From the NCBI RefSeq assembly GCF_019061145.1, contig NZ_JAHQZS010000002.1:682001-746000 (forward strand): a DNA stretch of 64,000 bases, given 5' to 3'. The translations under genes and the position numbers were made by a program. The notes below the pieces were generated by a model. The model saw only the letters and a list, made by a program, of their open reading frames with translations. It made no database searches and had not been told where the DNA came from. Positions 37,792 to 46,259 of this stretch are shown here, one piece after another. This DNA comes from Anianabacter salinae (GTDB lineage: Bacteria; Pseudomonadota; Alphaproteobacteria; Rhodobacterales; Rhodobacteraceae). How positions within the stretch are numbered: the stretch's first letter is position 1; the number at the start of each line of letters is the position of its first letter.

Positions 37792-39264
37792 TCACTCGGT
37801 CCAGCGCACCCCGGTCAGGTCGTTCGCCTGCGTCGGCGCGTTCTCCCACATCCCTTCGATCCTCGCGTTGGCAACGCCGGTCTTGGCCAGCTGGAACAGG
37901 TAGCCGTTCACGTAGTCGTCCGCGATGGTCCGCTGCGCTTGCCGGTACATCTCCGAGCGGGCGGCCGCGTCCGTCTCGGCCTCGATATCCGCCATCAGCG
38001 CCTGGAACTCGGGGTTGTCGTACTGGAAGTAATACTCAGGCCGCGCGTAGATGTTGATGTCCAGCGGTTCGGTGTGGCTGACGATGGTCAGGTCGAAGTC
38101 CTTGCCGCGAAACACGGTTTCCAGCCATTGCGCCCATTCGAGGTTCTCGATCTCGGTGTCGATGCCGACCTCGCGCAACTGCGCCGCGATGATCTCGCCG
38201 CCGCGCCGCGCGTAGGTGGGCGGCGGCAGTTTCAGCGACAGCGTCAGATCGCTCGCACCTGCCTCTTCCAGCAGTTGCACCGCCCTTTCGGGGTCATAGG
38301 CCGACTGCCCGGTCAGATCGACATAATCGGGATGGTGCGGCGCAAAATGGGTGCCGATGGGCGTGCCGAAGCCGAACATCGCGCCGTCGATGATGTCCTG
38401 CCGGTTGATCGCATGGGAAATGGCTTGCCGCACGCGGATGTCCGACAGCGTGTCGGTCTTGTTGTTCATCGACAGGATCGTCTCGCCCTCGGTCGAGCCG
38501 AGGATCAGCTTGAAGCGCGCGTCGGTCTCGAACTGCGCCATCGTCTCTGGCGCGGGGAAGTTCGGGAAAGCGTCGACGTCTTCTGCCATCATCGCCGCGA
38601 AGGCGGCGGTGGGGTCGGCGATGAACTTGAAGGTCGCCTCGGTCAGTGCGGCGGGCTCGCCCCAATAGTCGTCGTTGCGCACCAGCTCGACCCTGTCGCC
38701 CTGCACCCAGTCCGAGAACCGGAACGGCCCGGTGCCGACGGGGTTGGTGGCGTTCGTCTCGGCGCTTTCGGGCGCGACGATCACCGCGTCGCCCCAAGCC
38801 ATCTTGACCGGAAACGCGCCGTCCGGCCCCGACAGCGTCACGCGGACGGTGCTGTCGTCCACTGCCTCGACGGTTTCGATCCCGGCGAACAGTGCCTTCT
38901 GGGCGTTGGTCGAATCCTCGGCGCGGGCGCGGTCGAGCGTGAACACCACGTCCTCGGCGGTCATCGCGCTGCCGTCATGAAAGCTTACCCCGTCCCGCAG
39001 CATGAAGGTATAGACCGTGCCGTCCTCGCTCACTTCCCAGCTTTGCGCCAGCGCGGGCGCGATCGAGCCGTCCTGGGTGTAGCGGGTCAATCCCTCGAAC
39101 ACATTGGCATAGACCACCTCGTCGATGGCCGCGGCGGCGCCGCCGGTGGGATCGAGGTTTGGCGGCTCCAGCACCATGCCGATGGTGATGTCGGTTTGCT
39201 GCGCCAGCGCAGAACCCGCCATCAGCGCAAGCACCGCGGCAGAAGTGGAAATACGGGTGAACAT
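37792..39264 (-). CDS. Oligopeptide ABC transporter substrate-binding protein (SBP_bac_5)
   Basis: 490 residues with a signal peptide (MFTRISTSAAVLALMAGSALA) and a class C peptide-binding fold: GLTRYTQDGSIAPALAQSWE near residue 55, YTFMLRDGVSFHDGSAMTAE near 85 and the AISHAINRQDI segment near 265. Ligands of this family include di- and oligopeptides, nickel and opines. Permeases and the fused ATPase are encoded downstream at 33656-36986 beyond a hairpin and a cytochrome gene. Confidence 0.92.
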   Translation of the reverse strand: MFTRISTSAAVLALMAGSALAQQTDITIGMVLEPPNLDPTGGAAAAIDEVVYANVFEGLTRYTQDGSIAPALAQSWEVSEDGTVYTFMLRDGVSFHDGSAMTAEDVVFTLDRARAEDSTNAQKALFAGIETVEAVDDSTVRVTLSGPDGAFPVKMAWGDAVIVAPESAETNATNPVGTGPFRFSDWVQGDRVELVRNDDYWGEPAALTEATFKFIADPTAAFAAMMAEDVDAFPNFPAPETMAQFETDARFKLILGSTEGETILSMNNKTDTLSDIRVRQAISHAINRQDIIDGAMFGFGTPIGTHFAPHHPDYVDLTGQSAYDPERAVQLLEEAGASDLTLSLKLPPPTYARRGGEIIAAQLREVGIDTEIENLEWAQWLETVFRGKDFDLTIVSHTEPLDINIYARPEYYFQYDNPEFQALMADIEAETDAAARSEMYRQAQRTIADDYVNGYLFQLAKTGVANARIEGMWENAPTQANDLTGVRWTE

Positions 39265-39343
39265 GGGCCTGACCCTCCCTGAGGCGTTGATCGCCTGCAG
39301 TAAGGCACACCAGGGCTACGGTTTCCAAGCCCTTCCGCACGGA

Positions 39344-39961
39344 TCAGTAGCGGCGGCGCAGCGGCGCGCGGATCTTGCGGCGCGACCATTTCGTGCGCAT
39401 CTGCGTTGCCGTCACGGTTTCCGGCAGCAACTCGCCCTCTCCCTCGACCTCGAACGATACCGAATAGGCCCGGTGCGCCGCGACGATGCCGCGCGACGAG
39501 GCGGCGGTGGCGATCACGCAGATGTCCACACAGTCGATGTCGCCGGGATCGACAACCGGGTCGAGCGACTGGTTGGCCCGGTCCAGAACCTCGCGGAAGC
39601 TGCCGATGTCCCTGAAGTCGCCGGAATTGAGCGGCCCCTGGTTGGTGGCCTCGGCCGGGGTGCGGAAATCCTCGGCGCGCTGCTCGCTGCGGTCGGTGAT
39701 GAAGGTCTTGTGCTCGCTTCCGTCCGTCAGGTTCAGCGTCACCAGAAGGTCCAGCACATAGATCGGCTCGAACCCCAGGTTCGACACGAAACAGCGCGAG
39801 TTCAGCCCGACCCCGGCGCCGCGATTGATCAGGATCATCGTGCGGCGCTGGCGCCCGAAACTGCGCACCAGAAGCTGCAGGTAGGTCACCCACACAGCCG
39901 TCATCACAAGGCTGGAGCCCAGTTGCAGCGTCGCCGAATGGTCGCTGATCCACTCGAACAT
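39344..39961 (-). CDS. Hypothetical protein with one N-terminal membrane helix
   Basis: 205 residues. One helix at about residues 13-33 (LQLGSSLVMTAVWVTYLQLL), then a soluble region with an immunoglobulin-like feel (GLNSRCFVSNLGFEPIYVLD) and a basic C-terminus (KWSRRKIRAPLRRRY). An AGGAGG site precedes the ATG at 39961. No family is recognised. It stands alone between the peptide-binding protein gene and the deacylase gene. Confidence 0.7.
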   Translation of the reverse strand: MFEWISDHSATLQLGSSLVMTAVWVTYLQLLVRSFGRQRRTMILINRGAGVGLNSRCFVSNLGFEPIYVLDLLVTLNLTDGSEHKTFITDRSEQRAEDFRTPAEATNQGPLNSGDFRDIGSFREVLDRANQSLDPVVDPGDIDCVDICVIATAASSRGIVAAHRAYSVSFEVEGEGELLPETVTATQMRTKWSRRKIRAPLRRRY

Positions 39962-40016
39962 GGGGAAACCTCCTCGATCCGGAGGCTCAATGCCCTGTGC
40001 CGCGCGGCGGTTCCCC

Positions 40017-41312
40017 TCAGCGCCGGGGCAGCAGCGCCGCTAGCGACAGGGCCATGACCTTGGAGCTGTCCACCATGTCGTCGATGCCGACCCATTCGTC
40101 GGGCTGGTGCGCCAGGTCGAGGATGCCGGGGCCATAGGCGATGCAGTTCTTCAGCCGTCCGATCCGGTCGATATGCTTCTGGTCGTAGGTGCCGGGCGAG
40201 ACGACGTAGTCCGGCCCGTGGCCCAGCACCCGGCCGATGGCATCAGCCACCGTCCGAACGATGGGCGCATCCCGGTCGGTCATCGACGGGATAACCTCGA
40301 ACAGATCGCGGATCTCGTAGCTGAAACCTGCGCGCGTGTCCGCCAGCCCGTCGAGAATCGCGGCGACCTCGGCCTTCACTTCGGCCAGGTCTTCCTCGAT
40401 CAGGTAGCGGCGGTCGATGATGATGCGGCAGCGGTCGGCGACACAAGGCGCGGGCAGGCCGTCGTATCCGTCCTCGGGTTCCCTCTCGCCGCCATGCACG
40501 GAATTGATGTTGAGTGTCGATTGACGCGCGCCCTCGGGCACCACCGGCATCTCGGTGCGTTTCAGCGCAAGACGGGGATACAGCACCTCCTCGATCTGGT
40601 GCAGCACCGCGCCCATGTGGCGGATCGCGCTGTCGCCGAGAAACGGCATCGAGCCATGCGCGATACGCCCGTGCGTCTCGATCTCGGCCCACCAGACGCC
40701 GCGATGGCCAAGGCATATGCGGTCCTTGTTCAGGGGTTCGGGGATGATGACGTGCTGCACGCGGGCGGGATCGAAATAGCCGTGCTCTGCCAGATGCGCG
40801 ACACCGCCATAGCCGCCCGATTCCTCGTCCGCCGTGCCGCTGATCTCGATGGCGCCGCAAAAATCCGGGCAGACGGCAAGGAAGGCTTCCGCCGCAACGA
40901 TGCTGGCGGCCAACCCGCCCTTCATGTCGCAGGCGCCGCGCCCGTAGACGCGGCCGTCCTTCGCCTCGCCGCCAAAGGGATCGACCGTCCAGCCATGCCC
41001 GACCTCGACCACGTCCGTATGGCTGTTGAAATGCACGCACTCGCCCGGCGCCGATCCCTCGCGCCGCGCCACCACGTTCCAGCGCGGATAGCGGTCGCTG
41101 TCGCCGGGGCTGCCGGCGGCGCGGACATACTCGATGGCGAATCCCGACCGCGCCAGACGCTCGCCCAGAAACTCGCAGATTTCGCGATATCCCTTGCCCG
41201 GCGGATTGAGCGTGGGAAAGCGGATCAGGTCTTGCGTCAGGCGCACCAGATCATCCCGGCGGGCGTCGATCTCGGCGGTCAGAAGGGTGTCGAGGGCGGA
41301 AGGCTCGGTCAT
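40017..41312 (-). CDS. M20-family deacylase, ArgE/DapE-like
   Basis: 431 residues from the ATG at 41312. Zinc-site motifs are visible: FNSHTDVVEVGHG near residue 92, YGRGACDMKGG near 118 and the general-base pair DEESGG near 150, with a dimerisation insert after it. Such enzymes cleave N-acyl amino acids or small peptides. It lies near the oligopeptide importer but is separated by the hypothetical gene at 39344-39961. It diverges from the NsrR-like gene across a region with an FNR-type box, so it could be regulated by oxygen or nitric oxide. The exact substrate cannot be read. Confidence 0.85.
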   Translation of the reverse strand: MTEPSALDTLLTAEIDARRDDLVRLTQDLIRFPTLNPPGKGYREICEFLGERLARSGFAIEYVRAAGSPGDSDRYPRWNVVARREGSAPGECVHFNSHTDVVEVGHGWTVDPFGGEAKDGRVYGRGACDMKGGLAASIVAAEAFLAVCPDFCGAIEISGTADEESGGYGGVAHLAEHGYFDPARVQHVIIPEPLNKDRICLGHRGVWWAEIETHGRIAHGSMPFLGDSAIRHMGAVLHQIEEVLYPRLALKRTEMPVVPEGARQSTLNINSVHGGEREPEDGYDGLPAPCVADRCRIIIDRRYLIEEDLAEVKAEVAAILDGLADTRAGFSYEIRDLFEVIPSMTDRDAPIVRTVADAIGRVLGHGPDYVVSPGTYDQKHIDRIGRLKNCIAYGPGILDLAHQPDEWVGIDDMVDSSKVMALSLAALLPRR

Positions 41313-41355
41313 GGACCCGAGCGTAGGGGCACGCCCCCGCCCCCGCAATCGCATC

Positions 41356-41369
41356 TTGATCAGGATCAA
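41356..41369. promoter_or_regulatory. Perfect FNR/CRP-family box (TTGAT-N4-ATCAA)
   Basis: TTGAT-CAGG-ATCAA is an exact match to the FNR/FnrL/NnrR-type consensus. It lies 51 bp upstream of the NsrR-like gene start (41421) and 43 bp upstream of the divergent deacylase start (41312). The position fits activation or repression by an FNR-type regulator in low oxygen or with nitric oxide. Confidence 0.75.
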
Positions 41370-41420
41370 AGCGATGCGCGCCGTCTTTCTTTAGGGTCCG
41401 TCCAACACGAGGAGGATCAG

Positions 41421-41894
41421 ATGCGCCTGACCACGCGAACCAACCTTGCGATGCGGACCCTGATGACCGCCGCGATGAACCCCGGGCGGCTGGTGCGAAA
41501 GACCGATGTCGCCCGCGTGTGCAACGTGTCCGAAAACCACCTGGCCATCGTCATCCAGCAGCTTGCCCGCAGCGGCCTTCTGTCCACGGTGCGCGGGCGT
41601 CGGGGCGGGTTCACGCTTGGCGCGCCGCCCGAAGAAATCCGCGTGGGCGCGGTGTTTCGCCAATTCGAAAGCGATGCGCCCTTTGCCGAATGCTTCGGCG
41701 ACGCCAATTCCTGCCCGCTGGCCGGGTGCTGCATGCTGCGCGAGGCACTGTCGGACGCGCTGGATGCGTTCTACGCCCGCCTTCAGACGATCACGCTGGC
41801 CGACCTGATCGTCGACAACGCAGAGCTTGAATCGCTCTTGTGTCTTGCCGCGCGCAAGGGCGCCGCGCCCGTCTGCACCGGGGTTCCCGCCTGA
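41421..41894 (+). CDS. Rrf2-family regulator, NsrR-like (Fe-S, nitric oxide)
   Basis: 157 residues. The N-terminal winged helix reads MRLTTRTNLAMRTLMTAAM, with KTDVARVCNVSENHL as recognition region, and the wing GRRGGFTLG. The cluster-binding loop ECFGDANSCPLAGCCML has three spaced cysteines (C-x6-C-x5-C) as in NsrR, plus one extra Cys beside the last. NsrR represses NO-detoxification genes until its Fe-S cluster meets NO. The FNR-type box upstream supports an anaerobic/NO context. The ATG follows GAGGAGG. Confidence 0.85.
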   Translation: MRLTTRTNLAMRTLMTAAMNPGRLVRKTDVARVCNVSENHLAIVIQQLARSGLLSTVRGRRGGFTLGAPPEEIRVGAVFRQFESDAPFAECFGDANSCPLAGCCMLREALSDALDAFYARLQTITLADLIVDNAELESLLCLAARKGAAPVCTGVPA

Positions 41895-42052
41895 GACGTC
41901 CCGAAGCCTGACACCTTCGTGACCGCGCAGCGTCCGCGCTTTCAAGGCGACGATGCAGCCTGTAACGTCTTCGCGACCATGATGATCCTGCGCCGCCGAC
42001 CCGGCCCACCGGCCCCCGGGTGCAGGACCACCGCCGACAAGGAGGGCACCGC

Positions 42053-43318
42053 GTGTTTCCACTCGACCGGATGATGACCGCTTTCGTGAAAACGGGGCAA
42101 CTGACCATCGTGGACGCGGACGGCAAGCCGCATGTCTTTGCGGGGTCCGGCACGACCTCCAACGACGGCGAGACGGTCAAGCCGGTGACGATCCGGCTGC
42201 ACGACCGCAAGCTCTATCGCCAACTGGTCCTGAACCCCGAACTGCACGCGGGCGAGGCGTATATGGACGGGCGCATCACGATGGAGGACGGATCGACGAT
42301 CCGCGATTTCCTCACGCTGTTCTCGGCGAATCGGTATTCGCTGGGCAAGATCAAGCTGCAAAAGGCGTTCTACGCCGTCAAGTTCCTGACGCGAAAGCTT
42401 CAACAGTCGAACCGCAAGGGCGAGGCGCAGCGCAACGTCGCGCATCACTACGATCTGGGCAACGCGTTCTACAAGCTCTTCCTTGATGCCAACATGCTGT
42501 ATTCCTGCGCCTATTTCCGTGACCCGGGCGAAACGCTGGAACAGGCGCAACGCAACAAGCTGCGGCTTCTGGCCGCCAAGCTGGACCTGCGGCCGGGCAT
42601 GAAGGTGCTCGACATCGGTTGCGGCTGGGGCGACCTCGCGCTCTATCTCGCGCAGCTTGAGGACGTGAACGTCACGGGCGTGACGCTCAGCACCGAACAG
42701 CAGGCCCACGCCAGCAAACGGGCGCAGGACATGGGGCTTGCCGACCGGGTGCGGTTCGAGCTGAAGGACTACCGCGACCTCGATGAACACTTCGACCGCA
42801 TCGTTTCAGTGGGCATGTTCGAACACGTAGGCGTGCACCACTACGAAGAATTCTTCCAGAAGATCAACGCGCTGATGCCCGATGACGGGGTCGCGGTGAT
42901 TCATTCCATCGGCCACATGAGCCCCCCCGGCACCGCCAGCCCGTGGTATCGCAAGTACATCTTCCCCGGTGCCTATTCCCCGGCCCTGTCCGAGGTGTTC
43001 GAGGTCACGGAACGCAACAACCTGTGGTGCACCGACCTTGAGGTCCTGCGCCTGCACTATGCGCTGACGCTGCGCCATTGGTGCGACCGGTTCGAGGCCA
43101 ACCGCGAGACGGTCGTCGAAATGTACGACGAACGCTTCGCGCGGATGTGGGAATTCTACCTGATCAGCGCCGAATTGATGTTCCGCACCGGCAGCCAGAT
43201 GGTGTTCCACATGCAGTTGTCCCGCAAGCGCGACGGTGCCCCGATCGTGCGCGACTACGTCACCGACAAGCAGCGCGAGTATATCGAGCGCGAAAAGTGT
43301 ATCGACCTGGTGGTGTGA
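42053..43318 (+). CDS. cfa: Cyclopropane-fatty-acyl-phospholipid synthase family protein
   Basis: 421 residues from the GTG at 42053, which has an AGGAGGG site; ATG codons at 42071 and 42074 are alternatives. An N-terminal SCP2-like lipid domain precedes a SAM methyltransferase core with VLDIGCGWGDLALYLA near residue 184 and the YDLGNAFYKLFLD segment near 135. The conserved CAYFR and HFDRIVSVGMFEHVG motifs are present. It methylates double bonds of membrane phospholipid acyl chains. It runs convergently into the glycolipid operon at 43329. Confidence 0.92.
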   Translation: MFPLDRMMTAFVKTGQLTIVDADGKPHVFAGSGTTSNDGETVKPVTIRLHDRKLYRQLVLNPELHAGEAYMDGRITMEDGSTIRDFLTLFSANRYSLGKIKLQKAFYAVKFLTRKLQQSNRKGEAQRNVAHHYDLGNAFYKLFLDANMLYSCAYFRDPGETLEQAQRNKLRLLAAKLDLRPGMKVLDIGCGWGDLALYLAQLEDVNVTGVTLSTEQQAHASKRAQDMGLADRVRFELKDYRDLDEHFDRIVSVGMFEHVGVHHYEEFFQKINALMPDDGVAVIHSIGHMSPPGTASPWYRKYIFPGAYSPALSEVFEVTERNNLWCTDLEVLRLHYALTLRHWCDRFEANRETVVEMYDERFARMWEFYLISAELMFRTGSQMVFHMQLSRKRDGAPIVRDYVTDKQREYIEREKCIDLVV

Positions 43319-43328
43319 TCCGCGCGCG

Positions 43329-44546
43329 TCAGCTCAGCGCTTTCCGGGCGGCCAGCTTTTCCAGCACCGCTCCGGCAATGCGGGACGCGGCGCCGCCCTG
43401 CCCCATGGCCGCGCGAACCTCGGCCCGCTTGGCTTCACGGTCGCCCGCCATCAACGCCTTGAGTTCGGCCGCGATCTCGCCTTGCGTGATCCGCCCGGCC
43501 AGTTCAGGCACGACGCGCCGTCCGGCCCGGCGGCTGGGAATCGCCAGCATCGGAAACCGCTTCACGAATTGCAGCGCCAGACGTTCCTTGATCGGGCGGC
43601 CGATCAGCGGGATGCGCCCGATATGCCCCGCCAGCCCCGGCAAAGGCGCGTCGGCGGCATTGTAGGTCGGCAGGACCACCACCATTGGCAGGCCGTTGGC
43701 GGCCATCTCGCCGGTGTTGGTGCCCGGCAGCGACACCGCGAAATCCGCGCGCGCCATCGCCTCGGCACTGGTCAGCACCTCGATCCGCGTGCCCGCCTCG
43801 GTCTCAAGCTGGCCCGCGTCACCCGGCACAAGGCGCACCGCGCTCGCGCGCCATTCAAGCGCCGGATCGGGTGGCGGCAGGTCGTGCAGGAACCCGTCCG
43901 AGATGAAGTCCGACCGCGCCATGACCCAGCGCAGCGACGGGTCGGCGGCGCTCATCTCGTCGGCCAGCCGGGCAAGGAAGGGCATGAACAGGCGGAACAT
44001 GTATTCGCGCGATCCCGGGAACAGCGCGATGGTGGTCACACCGGCGTCGCGCGCAGCCGTCACGCGGCGCATGTCGGACGCATCGACCATCAATTCGCCC
44101 ACGACTTCAGACCGCCGCGCGATCTCGGTGTCGGGCACGGGATAAAGCCCCGAATAGAACACCCTGTCGAAGAACCCGCGCCACTGCGGCACCGCCTCGG
44201 AATAGGCGTCGATCCGCGCGCCGAGGCGTTTGGCGATCAGGAGCGACAGCACGACCTCGCCGCCCAGATGCAGCACCCGCGTCGGCGCGGCGGGATCAAA
44301 GCCTTCGGGGCGGCGGTTGCGCAGGATGATGCCATAGCTTTCCTTCACCGAGCAGACGGCATCCACCGTGTCGAACCCCGCCAGAACCTCGGTCTCTGCC
44401 CCGCTCGAGAACACGCAAGGCAGCAGGCACACGCCGATCCAAAGGTCGGGCTGCGCCTGTTTCAGCGCGTGGGCGACGGGATAGAGCCAGGCGGAAATCT
44501 CGCCAGGGCCGTTCACGGTGATGACAAGCTGCGGGCGCAAGGTCAC
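43329..44546 (-). CDS. LpxB-like glycosyltransferase, unassigned (distal gene of five-gene operon)
   Basis: 405 residues with a GT-B look: an N-terminal ITVNGPGEISAWLYPVAHAL segment in place of the LpxB AGEASGD loop, a middle LFPGSREYMF motif like the LpxB PGSR box, and SLPGTNTGEMAANGLPMVVV, the donor-site segment. It resembles lipid-A-disaccharide synthase without being one, since LpxB would be expected beside lpxA/lpxI. It is the last gene of an operon whose members all overlap by 4-11 bp. Product unknown; a glycolipid is inferred. Confidence 0.75.
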   Translation of the reverse strand: MTLRPQLVITVNGPGEISAWLYPVAHALKQAQPDLWIGVCLLPCVFSSGAETEVLAGFDTVDAVCSVKESYGIILRNRRPEGFDPAAPTRVLHLGGEVVLSLLIAKRLGARIDAYSEAVPQWRGFFDRVFYSGLYPVPDTEIARRSEVVGELMVDASDMRRVTAARDAGVTTIALFPGSREYMFRLFMPFLARLADEMSAADPSLRWVMARSDFISDGFLHDLPPPDPALEWRASAVRLVPGDAGQLETEAGTRIEVLTSAEAMARADFAVSLPGTNTGEMAANGLPMVVVLPTYNAADAPLPGLAGHIGRIPLIGRPIKERLALQFVKRFPMLAIPSRRAGRRVVPELAGRITQGEIAAELKALMAGDREAKRAEVRAAMGQGGAASRIAGAVLEKLAARKALS

Positions 44547-45286
44547 ATTCCCTTAACATCGCGCAGCCAGAGCGCGAACTTGCGGAACTCGGGGATCGTT
44601 GCGCCCGCGACGTGATTCACCATCGGCCTGTCGTCGCCCAGCACGACCTTGAAAAGGTCGGTCGAGCGGAAATCCCATTCCTCGATCACGGCGTCCTGCT
44701 GCTCGCTGAAGCGCTGGTAGATGCCGGTGCCCTCGGGCTCGGTGATGAAGCCGTGGATTCCGGTGATCCCCCGCGCCTCCAGCCGGTCGAGGTAGTCGAG
44801 CAGCATCGTCGTGTAATACCTTCCGCCCGCCCCCTTGCGGGTGATGTTGCAATGATACGTCGCGGGAAATAGGGCGAAATCCACGCGCGGCGCTTCCTTG
44901 CCGCCGTTCAGCACCAGGTGCCGCAGGTATCGCATCGTCTGAGGCCGCTTGTAGCGCCCGCGCAGCCAGCGCCACAGCGCCGTCAGCACGATTCTCGGCA
45001 CGATGCGCCGCATCGCGCGCAGGTGGGCCGCATGGTCCGGCGCGCCAAAGAAATAGCCGATGACCTCGCCGTCCTTCTCGACCACCCGGATCTCCTCGGG
45101 CGTCTGGTCGGTGTAGTAGAGCGTGCCGAAATCAGCGAACAGCTCTTCATCCTCGAACAGCTTTGCGGCGCCCATGTTGCGGAACGCCGTCTTGCAGCAG
45201 ATGGCGCGCACGGCGGCGCGGTCCTCGGGGCGGTAGGGCCGGATGATCGCGTCTGCTGCGGCGGCGCGGGCGGGTCTAGCGGCCAT
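44543..45286 (-). CDS. GNAT-fold acetyltransferase-like protein in glycolipid operon
   Basis: 247 residues from the ATG at 45286, which has a GGGAGGG site; it begins 11 bp before the stop of the GT2 gene. An N-terminal IIRPYRPEDRAAVRAICCKT segment and VVEKDGEVIGYFFGAPDH strand match GNAT proteins; the second half (GAGGRYYTTMLLDYLDRLEA; GITGIHGFITEPEGTGIYQR) matches the acetyl-CoA loop and helix region. A basic helical insert (about residues 100-135) may lie at the membrane. The acceptor is unknown, possibly an amino sugar. Confidence 0.7.
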   Translation of the reverse strand: MAARPARAAAADAIIRPYRPEDRAAVRAICCKTAFRNMGAAKLFEDEELFADFGTLYYTDQTPEEIRVVEKDGEVIGYFFGAPDHAAHLRAMRRIVPRIVLTALWRWLRGRYKRPQTMRYLRHLVLNGGKEAPRVDFALFPATYHCNITRKGAGGRYYTTMLLDYLDRLEARGITGIHGFITEPEGTGIYQRFSEQQDAVIEEWDFRSTDLFKVVLGDDRPMVNHVAGATIPEFRKFALWLRDVKGM

Positions 45287-46259
45287 AGCTCTGCCCTCCC
45301 CAGCCGACACGCGCCCCGCGCGCAAGGCTCCACAGCACGGCGACGCCAAGCACATACACAAGCGGCTCGTGGAGCGGGATGAACAGCATCAGGCGCGGGT
45401 CTTTCCTGTCTTTGACCGCGAAAAGCAGCAGCGCCATCCCCGCGACATACCGCAGGCCGGCCAGCCACCACAGCGGGGCAAGGACGAGGGACATAAGGAC
45501 GAGAACCAGCAGCGACAATGTCCAGACGCTCAACACCGCAGCCAGGGTCGAGGCGGGTCCGGAAGATATCCGCAACGTCCGGCGCACCAGCGCGCCCGCC
45601 GACGGCACCGGGCGCACGTCGATCCGGCTGCCCGGCCCAGCATAGCCGATATCCGCGCCCGCCGCGTGCACCGCGTTGCCGAACGCCAGATCCTCGGTCA
45701 AGGCAAAGCCAAGGGCCTCGAACCCGCCGACGCGTGTGTACCAGTCGCGCCGGAAGGCGAAGTTGCCGAACAGGATGCCCCCGGCCGCGCCCATGCCGTT
45801 CACCGCCCGCGAGATCAGGTGATATTGCGCGGCGTCCAGCGTCTGCCAAAGCGCAAGCGGCCCCTTCAGCGGTGCAAAGCCGATGGGGCCAGCGACCGCG
45901 TCATGGCCGCCCTGCAGGATCGGCGCGACCATCCGCGCGGCCCAGTCCGGCGGGATGTCGCTGTCGGCATCCACGGTCAGCACGATCTCGCCGCGCGCCT
46001 TGCGGAACGCCAGATCAAGCGCCTGTTGCCGCGTCGTCAGGGGCGATCCGGCGTCGGGCGCGCTGCGGAACAGGCTTAACCGCGTGCTGCCAGCGGCCTC
46101 TGCCTCGGCGATGGTGCCGTCGGTCGAACGGTCGTCGACCATGACGATCTCGGCCTCGCCCGGCAGCCCCGTCTGCGCGTCGAGCGCAAGGATCGTGGCG
46201 CGGATCGCGGCGGCCTCGTTGTGGGTCGTGACCACGAAGGACAGAAGCGGTGCGGTCAT
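45276..46259 (-). CDS. Membrane-associated GT2 glycosyltransferase
   Basis: 327 residues from the ATG at 46259 (ATGA overlap with the LpxB-like gene before it). The GT-A core has SFVVTTHNEAAAIRATI, VMVDDRSTDG, VLTVDADSDIP as the DxD-type motif, and FALTEDLAFGNAV; this pattern resembles ceramide glucosyltransferase-like processive GT2 enzymes. Two or three hydrophobic segments follow residue ~225. It is the central enzyme of the unassigned five-gene operon and may glycosylate a lipid at the cytoplasmic face. Confidence 0.85.
   Translation of the reverse strand: MTAPLLSFVVTTHNEAAAIRATILALDAQTGLPGEAEIVMVDDRSTDGTIAEAEAAGSTRLSLFRSAPDAGSPLTTRQQALDLAFRKARGEIVLTVDADSDIPPDWAARMVAPILQGGHDAVAGPIGFAPLKGPLALWQTLDAAQYHLISRAVNGMGAAGGILFGNFAFRRDWYTRVGGFEALGFALTEDLAFGNAVHAAGADIGYAGPGSRIDVRPVPSAGALVRRTLRISSGPASTLAAVLSVWTLSLLVLVLMSLVLAPLWWLAGLRYVAGMALLLFAVKDRKDPRLMLFIPLHEPLVYVLGVAVLWSLARGARVGWGGQSYGR

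Noticed and set aside
41983-41988. TGATCC hexamer upstream of cfa as a Rhodobacter RpoE -35
   Set aside because: No matching -10 element follows at the expected spacing, so an RpoE promoter cannot be claimed even though cfa belongs to that regulon in Rhodobacter sphaeroides.
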